Assembly: GCF_900142925.1 (NCBI RefSeq)
Contig: NZ_FRCN01000004.1
Location: forward strand, 310,001-374,000
Source: Chitinophaga sp. CF418
GTDB lineage: Bacteria > Bacteroidota > Bacteroidia > Chitinophagales > Chitinophagaceae
DNA length: 64,000 nucleotides
Direction of reading: 5' to 3'
The position numbers and the translations under genes are program-made. Below, one piece after another: positions 18,710 through 26,710 of this stretch. Each line of letters opens with the position of its first letter. The stretch's first letter is position 1. A model generated the notes under the pieces. That model was not told the DNA's origin and ran no database searches. It was given only the letters and a program-made list of their open reading frames with translations.

Positions 18710-19306
18710 TTACCTTTTCATCCACATTTTCAACAGGAAATCTTTAGAGGCATCTACCAGCTGGTAACCGGGCGGCACCTCATCTTCAAGACTATGGAAA
18801 GTTACCAGTCTGGTTCCGGCAGGTTTCTTGTCCAGTTCCTTGTACAGGTAACGGGAATAATATTGATACAGGCTGTCAGAATATTCAATCTGATGATCTA
18901 TCCTGTCTTTGGTATCTAAGTTCTCAAAGAAAGCATTGTAAAAGTAAAAGTGATCATATGCAGCAAGATCTACCTGTGTGAAATTCAGGTTTATGAATGC
19001 TGCATTCTCCGTCTTTGTATATTCTTTTGCGGCCAGCGCATAATGATGTAGTTCGCTTCTTTGCTCCACACCGTAAAAAGCCGACAGGGGATAATAATGG
19101 GCGCCAATGAGCGTAAATTTGCCGACACCACTTCCTATATCGAGAATATTCTTTCCTTCTTCTGCCGCCAAAAAGCCAGCGGCTTTTTTTGCGATGCCCA
19201 GCGGAGTCCAGTGTCTTCTTGACATTTGCTGGATCCTTTCCGGATATAGCCAGTCAAATGAGGCGTCGGTCAGGAACCATGTTGGTCTCATTATTGCATT
19301 TCCCAT
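18710..19306 (-). CDS. Class I SAM-dependent methyltransferase-like protein (copy 2)
   Basis: The 198-residue protein is a clear paralogue of the one at 15476: it shares the start arrangement (DASFDWLYPERIQ), motif I LDIGSGVGKFT, the block DHFYFYNAFFENL and the C-terminus LLKMWMKR. Residues that differ are spread evenly, so the duplication is not recent. It is on the minus strand 9 bases after the GcvH-like gene and 31 bases before SulP, suggesting one transcript. Substrate unknown. Confidence 0.8.
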   Translation of the reverse strand: MGNAIMRPTWFLTDASFDWLYPERIQQMSRRHWTPLGIAKKAAGFLAAEEGKNILDIGSGVGKFTLIGAHYYPLSAFYGVEQRSELHHYALAAKEYTKTENAAFINLNFTQVDLAAYDHFYFYNAFFENLDTKDRIDHQIEYSDSLYQYYSRYLYKELDKKPAGTRLVTFHSLEDEVPPGYQLVDASKDFLLKMWMKR

Positions 19307-19315
19307 AGTCTGTAA

Positions 19316-19720
19316 TCAATTGGTAACTTTGGTGCGTATCAGTTTCTGATAGTGATCCGGAGATAGCAGCGGCTCGTGGTTATAGATCTTTAGGGGAGTT
19401 ACAAAGAATAACCATCCGCTGTCCTGGGGACTTTCCAGTATGAGGTTCAGATCTCCGGATAATTTCTGATTCCGTCCAAGGTATTTACAGCTAAGGGGAG
19501 CACATACCGGAATAATCTGATCGCCCGTATGAATTTCAGCAATAACAGCGCCTTTTTCAACAGTGCCTTTAGGGTTATACCATTTTATATTAACTATATT
19601 CTTAATTCCTTTCAATCTATGTGCTGAAATACCTACGAACCCAACAGTACCATTAAAATCAATCCACTCATGACTGCTGGTAAAATTAATCCTCGGACGA
19701 GAAACAGTTGATATTTTCAT
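19316..19720 (-). CDS. GcvH-like (lipoyl-domain fold) protein lacking the lipoylation lysine
   Basis: From the ATG at 19720 the protein has 134 residues. An ungapped alignment by eye to glycine cleavage H protein runs from SSHEWIDFNG through FVGISAHRLKGI, GTVEKGAVIAEI and APLSC to SGWLFFV, so the fold is clear. The lipoyl site that normally reads ESVKA reads HTGDQ, placing an aspartate at the lysine position, so it should not carry lipoate. No other glycine cleavage genes are nearby. A longer frame starts with TTG at 19768, but the ATG gives a normal H-protein start. It may be a scaffold or sensor for the adjacent methyltransferase. Confidence 0.8.
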   Translation of the reverse strand: MKISTVSRPRINFTSSHEWIDFNGTVGFVGISAHRLKGIKNIVNIKWYNPKGTVEKGAVIAEIHTGDQIIPVCAPLSCKYLGRNQKLSGDLNLILESPQDSGWLFFVTPLKIYNHEPLLSPDHYQKLIRTKVTN

Positions 19721-19808
19721 GCTGCGAAGGTACCTTTGATCCCATTTGATTTCACTGATACTTTTCAATTAAAAAGCTGCAAAAGATCACTTTTAATCAC
19801 ACGGGTCT

Positions 19809-20525
19809 ATGAGTTTAGCGGGTCTGTTTCCTATTGATAAATGGAATTTTAAATCCCACTCCATTTTAAATAATCTGCCAGAGGATGAGCATGCTGATCT
19901 CTATTCCCATATGCAGGAACAGCGATATGGTAAGGGAGAGGTCATCTTCAGGGAAGGAGCCGTGGCTTCCGGTATATTCTTTATCAAAAAGGGGAAAGTT
20001 AAAAAATACCGGGTGGACCAGACCGGCCGCGAGCAAATTATATATGTGGCCAATACCGGAGAACTGATCGGTTACCATGCTATCCTGGCGGATGAACGTT
20101 ACTTCGATTCTGCCGCCACATTAGAAGAAAGTGTCATTTCATTTATTCCCAAAGAAGATTTTACAGCTGTACTGGAAAGATCCAGCGTACTACCCCGGAG
20201 ACTGCTGAAAGCGCTCAGTCATGAATTTACTGTGCTGACGAATAGTATTTCTGTATTTGCGCACCGTTCCGTGAAAGAAAGGCTGGCAATCGCGTTAATT
20301 GTGTTACGCGAAAAATTCAAAGCAGAAACATTACCCGGAGAAGAAATAGTGATCAATCTTTCCCGCAGTGACCTCGCCAATATGGTAGGCACGGGCACGG
20401 AAAATATTGTCAGGATCCTCACAGAATTCAAAGCCGCCGGCATTTTGAATTCGCAGGGAAGAAAGATCTGGATCACGGATGTAAAGGAGCTGGTCAGGTT
20501 ATCGGGTTATGGTATTCCCGGATGA
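19809..20525 (+). CDS. Crp/Fnr-family transcription regulator (copy 2)
   Basis: The 238-residue protein is a paralogue of the regulator at 16098, alike from the first residues (FPIDKWNFKSHSIL) through the beta-roll (EGAVASGIFFIKKGKVKKYRVD) to the helix-turn-helix (SRSDLANMVGTGTENIVRIL). It is divergent from the GcvH-like/methyltransferase/SulP genes with only 88 bases between starts, so it probably regulates them and itself. Its 3' end overlaps by 19 bases the end of the convergent 96-residue gene. Confidence 0.9.
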   Translation: MSLAGLFPIDKWNFKSHSILNNLPEDEHADLYSHMQEQRYGKGEVIFREGAVASGIFFIKKGKVKKYRVDQTGREQIIYVANTGELIGYHAILADERYFDSAATLEESVISFIPKEDFTAVLERSSVLPRRLLKALSHEFTVLTNSISVFAHRSVKERLAIALIVLREKFKAETLPGEEIVINLSRSDLANMVGTGTENIVRILTEFKAAGILNSQGRKIWITDVKELVRLSGYGIPG

Positions 20526-20797
20526 TATAACATGCCGAAGAATACTCTGGTACGGAATCCTTCAATTTCCACCATAAAAGATGGTGATTGCAGGATGAGG
20601 TTCAATATGGCGAAAGCCGGAGGCCTGGCATACAGGATCTTATCAGAGATGTAAGATTGAGAGCTTAATGCTGAGACAATCTCCTGAACAACGACTGATT
20701 GAGGTAATCTTAAACTGATTGCCTCATCTACCTTGTCGGCGGATAATTGATCCAGTAAAGCAGTATCGTAAGTATCAAGAATATTCACCAGTTTCAT
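20507..20797 (-). CDS. Short hypothetical protein, possibly 3'-truncated
   Basis: The 96-residue product starts MKLVNILDTYDTALLDQLS and contains a well-behaved helical stretch (LRLPQSVVVQEIVSALSSQS and FAILNLILQSPSFMVEIEGFR), then ends in a low-complexity-free but unlike tail (FFGMLYHPGIP) that lies over the end of the neighbouring Crp gene. This looks like the N-terminal part of a longer protein cut off by recombination. I do not recognise the family. It is the last gene in line with the caspase/TIR cluster, after a 99-base gap. Confidence 0.5.
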   Translation of the reverse strand: MKLVNILDTYDTALLDQLSADKVDEAISLRLPQSVVVQEIVSALSSQSYISDKILYARPPAFAILNLILQSPSFMVEIEGFRTRVFFGMLYHPGIP

Positions 20798-20896
20798 ATG
20801 GCGTGCTGTTTGAACAGTATAAAAAATAGGATGGTATCCCGTCTAAAATTCATTCTAGCGAGCTGTTTGTTAAAATAAGATCCAGGGAGAGTGTAT

Positions 20897-21805
20897 TTAT
20901 TCCCGCAGAAAACCTTCGATCTTCTGTTTTGTAAATTCGAACAGATCGCTGTTAATAATTTTCCATTTCCTGACTTTCATTTCCGAAAACCATTTGTCCA
21001 TTATTTTACGAATGATGTCTTCATCGTTTTTGTATTTCTCAGAAGGTGTTATTTCCAACACTAACACATCCAGTTGGTCCAGGTCGGACCTTTTGCTGAT
21101 CAGACCCAAATCCAGGTCGTCCATCTTTTTCGACCAGTTGTTGTCATTTCGAAGCCTATATTTATCGAACAACTCAGGAAGGATATATGCGTAACGATTT
21201 TTATCATTATCTTTTGAGTCGGCGTGATAGATATATCCATCTGTGAAAATGACGAGCAGGTTACGATAGCTGGAATCCGGATCAACAGCAATTTCCTTTA
21301 CATCATTTTTGAAAAAGCGCCAGATATCTGAGCCGGGCCATAATGACTGCCTGATAGTTGCATTGTAGATATTGCTAACATTTTCTGAGACTGTCTGCTT
21401 TAGTGTTTCGTAAACGACTTTCTTTTGTTTCACATCCATCTTTGATAAGTCGACGCTCAACTTTGTTGCTGCCTGGCTAATAGCAGGGTCAGGAGGATTA
21501 GGATGGAATACTACCCGCATCTTTCCTTTAGCCATATAAGTACCTTTCGTTTTCATCTGGCTGATAAAATATTCCGAAAGATAACTGATCAATGCACTAT
21601 CTCTTTCGAAATGCCCGGGCTTAGCAGGATTCTTCAGAGGGTCAATGCGATCCGACAGATCCAGCAATATTGTCAGATTAATCTGTTTGTCTTTTTTTGT
21701 GACCGGAGTAGTATTCGCTGTATTAGCATACTTTTCTGCAGACGGTGCCGTATCTGATTTGCAGCTCCATAGCAGGAACACCGCTAAAAAAAATGAGTAT
21801 TTCAT
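20897..21805 (-). CDS. VWA-like domain lipoprotein
   Basis: The 302-residue protein has a lipoprotein signal ending in LLWSC (Cys15). After a short linker comes LTILLDLSDRI at about residues 44-54, a MIDAS-like strand of the von Willebrand A fold, and later LLVIFTDGYIYHAD near residue 213, the second acidic strand. The canonical DxSxS reads DLSDR, so metal binding may be altered. The C-terminal part is helical and charged. It would sit in the periplasm on a membrane. It overlaps the upstream membrane-protein gene by four bases and belongs to the caspase/TIR operon. Confidence 0.75.
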   Translation of the reverse strand: MKYSFFLAVFLLWSCKSDTAPSAEKYANTANTTPVTKKDKQINLTILLDLSDRIDPLKNPAKPGHFERDSALISYLSEYFISQMKTKGTYMAKGKMRVVFHPNPPDPAISQAATKLSVDLSKMDVKQKKVVYETLKQTVSENVSNIYNATIRQSLWPGSDIWRFFKNDVKEIAVDPDSSYRNLLVIFTDGYIYHADSKDNDKNRYAYILPELFDKYRLRNDNNWSKKMDDLDLGLISKRSDLDQLDVLVLEITPSEKYKNDEDIIRKIMDKWFSEMKVRKWKIINSDLFEFTKQKIEGFLRE

Positions 21806-23043
21806 CCGTTATTCATTTTGGGGTAATTGTAAATGGCAACATTGACAAATTCATGTACGATAGATTCTGCTGCCTCAAGCTCTGTAGGATTCTTTCCGTT
21901 TCCTTTCATCCAGGCCAGCCACCCCGACATAAAGCTAAAAGCTTCCAATTCAAATTCCCTGGGTATGATAACACTGTGGAGTGTTTCATTCAGCTTTTTT
22001 ATCTGCGTTTTCGCATTATCTATCTGATGACTCATTTTATCAATATCCACATTCAGCTCAGCGATGAATTTGGTAGTATCTTCAATCTGCTGATCTTTTT
22101 CTTTCAGGGCTACTTTTACTTTGTCGATCTTACTGAAAGCATCCAGCACAAAATCAAATACAAATCCCCAGATGATGTAGACGATAAATCCGGCAAAGAT
22201 GATCAGCCAGAAATTAATTGATCCGATAGCCAGCGGAATTGAGAATGGCGGTACGTCTCCGAAGCTGTTATCCTTCTTTATATTGTATATTTTCTCAGTA
22301 ATATCATAGGCAAGAAAGGAATCGAAGAGGAATGTAACAAATATCAGAAAGGCAATCTTAACATACTTTACGTATCCTTTTTCTTCCTGTATTTTATGAA
22401 TAAGGTAGCCCAATCCCATAAATACGAAAGGGATAGTCAGGATAAGTACCAGTTCAGTAACACCATCACTGACTGCTTTTGATAGTGCCTGCGCGTCAAA
22501 AATGGAGTTCGCCACGCCGATCTGGTTTAAGGAAAATTCTTTGAAGAAAGCCGAGTAAGAGGCTGAACTATAAAATACAAAAAGGTATACCGTAAGGAAG
22601 ATCAGGATAATGCTGCCAATATAGAAACTGGGCTTACCTGCCTGGTCTCCGATGATCTCCTGTGGGTTCTTCCGTATATGCGATTTTTCTTCTTTTAGTG
22701 TTTCAATTTTCTGTTTCAGCCGGGGCAGGTCTTCCTCGCGGATCTTTTTTACTTTATTACTCCATCGTTCGATGTCGCCTTTATATTCTTCAAGTTTGAC
22801 TCTTACGGGTCTTTTCAATTCTTCCTGTTTATCGAAATCGTCCTTTATCCGTTCTTTGAAATCAAAATATACCTTTTGCAGACAGACCCTTAATCCGGGC
22901 ATGCTGCCACCCAGCATATGCGCCTGGTACAGGCCATAATCCTGGTAGCTGAGTTTCTCTTTCTTTTCTTCTACCGGGTTAGCCGGAGCCGGGGGCGGCT
23001 CTTTTACGGCAAAAAGTTCTTTGGTGATTTTCAGAATACCCAT
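21802..23043 (-). CDS. Four-TM coiled-coil membrane protein of the caspase/TIR cluster
   Basis: The 413-residue protein has a charged N-terminal domain, a predicted coiled coil at about residues 82-125 (lysine- and glutamate-rich), transmembrane helices at about 139-160, 196-216, 226-246 and 272-299, a second coiled coil at about 303-355, and a short C-terminal domain. I do not recognise the family. The arrangement fits a membrane platform or channel-like partner that could be gated by soluble components. It starts three bases after the TerB-like gene and overlaps the VWA-like lipoprotein gene by four bases, so these are translated together. Confidence 0.75.
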   Translation of the reverse strand: MGILKITKELFAVKEPPPAPANPVEEKKEKLSYQDYGLYQAHMLGGSMPGLRVCLQKVYFDFKERIKDDFDKQEELKRPVRVKLEEYKGDIERWSNKVKKIREEDLPRLKQKIETLKEEKSHIRKNPQEIIGDQAGKPSFYIGSIILIFLTVYLFVFYSSASYSAFFKEFSLNQIGVANSIFDAQALSKAVSDGVTELVLILTIPFVFMGLGYLIHKIQEEKGYVKYVKIAFLIFVTFLFDSFLAYDITEKIYNIKKDNSFGDVPPFSIPLAIGSINFWLIIFAGFIVYIIWGFVFDFVLDAFSKIDKVKVALKEKDQQIEDTTKFIAELNVDIDKMSHQIDNAKTQIKKLNETLHSVIIPREFELEAFSFMSGWLAWMKGNGKNPTELEAAESIVHEFVNVAIYNYPKMNNG

Positions 23044-23046
23044 AAA

Positions 23047-23451
23047 TCAGAGGTTTTGAGATACAGTGGATAATACTTGTTGTTTCGGAGTGTTTTTGAA
23101 TGCCTCATCCAACAGGAATTCACAGATGGGGGTAATGTTTTCATCCCGGAAACCAAACCGTGAGCAGTAAAGCTCGAGTGTTTGTTTTTCGTCCTGATCC
23201 AACACGCCGTCTGCCCATGCAATGAGACAGAGATCGTACAGGCAGTCTATCTTCTCCAGTACAGTTTCAGGAGCAGAGAAACTGGCAGGACCGGGTTGTA
23301 ATAACAAAGTATCAATGTCAGACCGGCTGACGCCTCTCGCCTCTCCGATGCGATAAATCGTTTCCAGTTCTCTTATATCGACCCGTGAATCGGCAAGGGC
23401 CATATGATAGAGATTGAGGAAATGAGTTTTGAGTTCAGGTGTTAAGGACAT
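23047..23451 (-). CDS. TerB-like acidic protein
   Basis: From the ATG at 23451 the protein has 134 residues. It shows two copies of the TerB helical motif: ALADSRVDIRELETIYRIG at about residues 16-34 and AWADGVLDQDEKQTLELYC at about 73-91, each with the acidic D..(V/L)D..E pattern thought to bind metal. TerB-like domains are often found in tellurite-type stress and phage-defence clusters, frequently close to membranes. A start 66 bases upstream is open but adds an unlikely tryptophan-rich tail. It lies between the DUF1508 gene and the membrane coiled-coil gene. Confidence 0.8.
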   Translation of the reverse strand: MSLTPELKTHFLNLYHMALADSRVDIRELETIYRIGEARGVSRSDIDTLLLQPGPASFSAPETVLEKIDCLYDLCLIAWADGVLDQDEKQTLELYCSRFGFRDENITPICEFLLDEAFKNTPKQQVLSTVSQNL

Positions 23452-23535
23452 GTTTATTTGGATTTGAGTTAGGTAACTTGTTAACCAGAAAGGATAGAAA
23501 GGGGAACGAACAGTCACTATCGTTCCCCGCTGATC

Positions 23536-23868
23536 TTAACTCAGGTCATCAACATCTGCGCTGGGTGCATCTCCCTTCACAGATTCAATACCGGCATCAC
23601 GGCTTTCAGCAGAAGTATAGCTCTGGCTACGGCCAATAACCTCTCCGTTACGGGCTTTCAGCACAAACGTGTAACTGTTGTTCTGCCTACGCTCATAGCG
23701 TTGCTCATCCGTGGCATTTTGTTTGACAGAGGTAATACCGTCTTTACAGGACTGCTTAGCGATATACCCTTCACTACTGAGGGTGATTTTTCCATTGCCA
23801 GCTTTCAGGTGAAAATAGTACTGGCTGTTAGCGGAGCTTTTGAAAAGCTCGAATTTGGGATTTTCCAT
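23536..23868 (-). CDS. Tandem DUF1508 (YegP-type) protein
   Basis: The 110-residue protein consists of two DUF1508/UPF0339 units: KFELFKSSANSQYYFHLKAGNGKITLSSEGY at residues 4-34 with SCKDGITSVK, and YTFVLKARNGEVIGRSQSY with SRDAGIESVK. Each is a small beta-beta-beta-alpha fold. The function is unknown; E. coli YegP is the named relative. It is the shortest member of the caspase/TIR operon, 14 bases after the TIR gene, and could be a binding or regulatory subunit. Confidence 0.88.
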   Translation of the reverse strand: MENPKFELFKSSANSQYYFHLKAGNGKITLSSEGYIAKQSCKDGITSVKQNATDEQRYERRQNNSYTFVLKARNGEVIGRSQSYTSAESRDAGIESVKGDAPSADVDDLS

Positions 23869-23882
23869 GTTGCTTGATTTTA

Positions 23883-25010
23883 TTAGTGGCTATTCCAGGC
23901 AACCCTAAAACCGATGTAGGGGTTCCGGATGTCGGGATGTTCTTTAGTACGGTAGGTCAGGTCTAATTCGTTCACGGGATTAATTTTACTGTTGTAGGAA
24001 CCACCTCTTACTGCTTTCCATGAGAGGGTAGAATCAGACCAATTGTCGCACCACTCTGCTACATTACCGGTCATGTCATAAAGCTTAAATGCATTCGGTT
24101 CTTTAGAGGCTACCTTCAGGGGTTTTTGTTTGTTATAGACAGCGACCTTTCCTGCATTATTACTACCGCTGTACCTGACAGCCAGACCTGCACTGGCAGC
24201 ATACTCCCATTCCGCTTCAGTGGGAAGCCGCCCCTGCACCCATTTACAGTATTCGAGTGCTTCATACCATGTTACGTTCCTTACGGGACCATTCTCATCA
24301 GATGAAGGAGGTTGTGGCGGAAAACTTTTCTGCTGACTTTCGCAAAATTTCCTGTATTGGGCTAGAGTTACTTCGGTGTTGCTGATGTAAAAAGAGTCTA
24401 TGTTCTTTTGAGTATTTCTCCCATTTTCCGGTAAGATGGACATACCTGTGATCAATACCTTTTCCGCTTGGGGAGGAGGCAAAGGAGGCCACCGGTGTCT
24501 TCCGGGTAGCCAGGATATGTAATAGCTTATCACTGCGGTAATAATCAAAATCGCAATACATATGAAAAGCGGGAGCTTTCTACGTAACGCTGCGTGTTTC
24601 TGCCGTTTAATTTTCTCTTTAAGAATCCCGGCAATCTCTTCCGGATTATTTTTCCATTCAAGATATACCTGATGCTTCGAAATACTGTCTACAGGAGTAT
24701 CATCCAGTCTCAGTTGTAGTACACGTGGTCGCCCCGTTACGAAATTTGAAACAGCTACCTGCAATTCCACGCCAGACCAGTATTTCTCCACATAGAACCT
24801 GCTGGTGATCAGCAAAATGTACCTGGCATGTTTGCCGTAAGCATCCTTTGTGAGATTCATTATATATTCTCCCCAGCTACCAGCAACGTCATTTTCATAA
24901 TAATAATGAGGTATTCTCCTCTTCTTTAATGCTGCGACGATTTGCTCTGCTATATCTCTATTTTCTTCGGCAACGGAGATAGCTACATCATACTTAAACA
25001 GCTTTCTCAT
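23883..25010 (-). CDS. TIR - transmembrane - FGE/sulfatase-modifying-like protein
   Basis: The 375-residue protein has three parts. Residues 5-130 form a TIR domain, from KYDVAISVAEENRDIAEQI to the YWSGVELQVAV segment, where Glu82 matches the catalytic glutamate of NAD-cleaving TIRs. A transmembrane helix follows at about 147-167. Residues 180-375 form an FGE-sulfatase (SUMF1) domain with ISNTEVTLAQYRKFC, RLPTEAEWEYAASAG, GNVAEWCDNW and GFRVAW. The copper-site cysteines of true formylglycine enzymes (GGSYMC..) are missing here (RGGSYNSKIN), so the domain probably binds a ligand. The TIR would face the cytoplasm. It is 26 bases downstream of the caspase gene. Confidence 0.88.
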   Translation of the reverse strand: MRKLFKYDVAISVAEENRDIAEQIVAALKKRRIPHYYYENDVAGSWGEYIMNLTKDAYGKHARYILLITSRFYVEKYWSGVELQVAVSNFVTGRPRVLQLRLDDTPVDSISKHQVYLEWKNNPEEIAGILKEKIKRQKHAALRRKLPLFICIAILIITAVISYYISWLPGRHRWPPLPPPQAEKVLITGMSILPENGRNTQKNIDSFYISNTEVTLAQYRKFCESQQKSFPPQPPSSDENGPVRNVTWYEALEYCKWVQGRLPTEAEWEYAASAGLAVRYSGSNNAGKVAVYNKQKPLKVASKEPNAFKLYDMTGNVAEWCDNWSDSTLSWKAVRGGSYNSKINPVNELDLTYRTKEHPDIRNPYIGFRVAWNSH

Positions 25011-25036
25011 TAAAGGAATTTTACATGTTATTGGAG

Positions 25037-25978
25037 TTATATTCTTTTATCTGTGAGTAACTTCCAATAATAGGTCCCCATTGAGGTGAGACGGCAACTT
25101 TTCTTATTGATAGCGGCCCAATACATATATTCTTCCCCTACAGGTTCAACCAAACCTATCAGCTGCATTCTCCGCAGGATCTTAAATGTGTTGATATTAT
25201 CGGTGTCGGGGGCTTCAGCGGTATATTCATAACTTGGATCAAGTGGATACTCGCTATCAGCATGCTGAAAGTATTCCGTCAGTTTTCTCAGTTCAGATAA
25301 GGCGACCAGAGGTTTTACTTTACGCAGGCTGATGGTACGTACTATATTGGCCTTAAAAACCGGGCGTTGTTTCCAACCGCCAAGGGCTTTGTCAATATAG
25401 CTGTAAATATTGCCGGGTGTTACTTCTCCTCCAATATCAGCTGCACCACCTTTCAATGCGTCAATGAGTAAACTGGTAAATACGCCCTGGCCCGATGCTT
25501 CCACAGACAATTCAGTGCTACGGCTTGAAGCCAGTATAATAACGCCCTCTTTCAGGAAAGCCGCACTATTGCCGGGTATTGTGGTAGCCCCCATAGCTCC
25601 TGCGTGGCAGCAATCAAGGATCACAATCTTGTGTCTTGCGGCAGAAAGGCTGGCGACACTCAGTATTTCGTCCATTGAAATACCTTCATCATGACGGCTG
25701 AAATCGGGCGTTACAATATAGCCGCCAATGTCTGTAACATATCCGTGGCCCGAAAAATAGAAAAGGCTGATTTCATCATCACCTTTGAAAAGGTCGAGTA
25801 CGAGGGATTTGAGGACAGACCTGGTCTTTACATTATTGCTGACCATCACGTCAAAATTGGGGGATCCATCAGCGTTTGTGTCTAATAGCCCGGCCACTTC
25901 CATTGCATCATTTACACACCCTTTTAACTTAGCGCCGCCCGGATATTCGTCGATGCCGACAACCAATGCTTTTCTCAT
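25037..25978 (-). CDS. Caspase-like (C14) protease with C-terminal winged-helix-like region
   Basis: From the ATG at 25978 (MRKALVVGIDEYPG) the protein has 313 residues. The caspase fold shows the histidine in FYFSGHGYV (about His78) and the catalytic cysteine in VILDCCHAGAMG (about Cys124). The C-terminal 80 residues are helical and read like a winged helix (TFKILRRMQLIGLVEPVGEEYMYW). It is the first gene of the minus-strand cluster that continues with TIR-FGE, DUF1508, TerB and membrane proteins. Bacterial caspases can process partner proteins or cause cell death when triggered. A longer frame starts upstream but the ATG gives the classic family start. Confidence 0.9.
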   Translation of the reverse strand: MRKALVVGIDEYPGGAKLKGCVNDAMEVAGLLDTNADGSPNFDVMVSNNVKTRSVLKSLVLDLFKGDDEISLFYFSGHGYVTDIGGYIVTPDFSRHDEGISMDEILSVASLSAARHKIVILDCCHAGAMGATTIPGNSAAFLKEGVIILASSRSTELSVEASGQGVFTSLLIDALKGGAADIGGEVTPGNIYSYIDKALGGWKQRPVFKANIVRTISLRKVKPLVALSELRKLTEYFQHADSEYPLDPSYEYTAEAPDTDNINTFKILRRMQLIGLVEPVGEEYMYWAAINKKSCRLTSMGTYYWKLLTDKRI

Positions 25979-26220
25979 GTGGAATAAATTGAGGATAAGA
26001 ACAATCTCTGTTTGACAACACAAAGGTTACAAAGCCTTATGAAGGAAAAAACCTGTAAGGAGGGGGAAAAATCCCCTTTTTTCCTCATTACCGGATAAAC
26101 CCCTTTTCTGCGGGGAGGATTTTTCCTGTATTTGACATGAGCTGAATTTTGTAAGCTACTGAAGCCATAGTTTCGCAGTGGTAAAAATTCCTACTCCACC
26201 TATTTTTTAAAACTCCAATT

Positions 26221-26691
26221 ATGCAACACCATGTAACAGTAAAGCCCCTTCCCTTTTTCTATGTGGGCCAAAAAACAACTGCTGACCGTATCACCCGGTT
26301 CCAAAATCAGAAACACAATGTTTTAAGTCAGGCATTAGGTAAGCCAGACACGAAGTCTGTCTGGTATTCGAAAGAGCATTTCGTAAAGTTGCTGGAAGAA
26401 ATTGACTTTGCCGGGGGAGACGGCATAAGGATCAACTTTGGCACCTACGAGGATGGCCACCAGTATGCAGGCCAGTTATGTTTGTTGTTCAATGTTACCA
26501 GGGAAAAGGCGATAGGTAACACCACCATCCACCACAATGTGGTGTTGGAAAAAGAATCAAATTTTTCGGAAAGATCATCCCTCCCCAAAGAGATCATTTT
26601 ATTTCCCGGAGACGACCCTACTGAAGATGTAAAAGATTTCAACCTGGGACTACCATGTCCCCCGCGCTGCGACGACAGTAATTATGAATAA
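26221..26691 (+). CDS. Hypothetical protein of 156 residues
   Basis: I do not recognise the family. The protein starts MQHHVTVKPLPFFYVGQKTTADRIT, has no signal peptide or membrane helix, and holds a short motif GGDGIRINFGTYEDGHQYAGQL followed by LLFNVTRE. The C-terminus is rich in acid and proline (PCPPRCDD). The ATG follows an A-rich leader. It is divergent from the caspase operon (243 bases between starts) and 19 bases before a membrane-protein gene that begins a two-component group. Confidence 0.6.
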   Translation: MQHHVTVKPLPFFYVGQKTTADRITRFQNQKHNVLSQALGKPDTKSVWYSKEHFVKLLEEIDFAGGDGIRINFGTYEDGHQYAGQLCLLFNVTREKAIGNTTIHHNVVLEKESNFSERSSLPKEIILFPGDDPTEDVKDFNLGLPCPPRCDDSNYE

Positions 26692-26710
26692 CATTCAGTA
26701 AATTGAGTAA

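Noticed and set aside
15476..20525. Complete glycine cleavage system
   Set aside because: Only an H-like protein is present, without its lysine, and no P, T or L protein genes are linked.
20507..25978. CBASS, Thoeris or Pycsar system
   Set aside because: No nucleotidyltransferase/cyclase, ThsA-type or uridylate-cyclase gene was found. The TIR and caspase alone do not define these systems.
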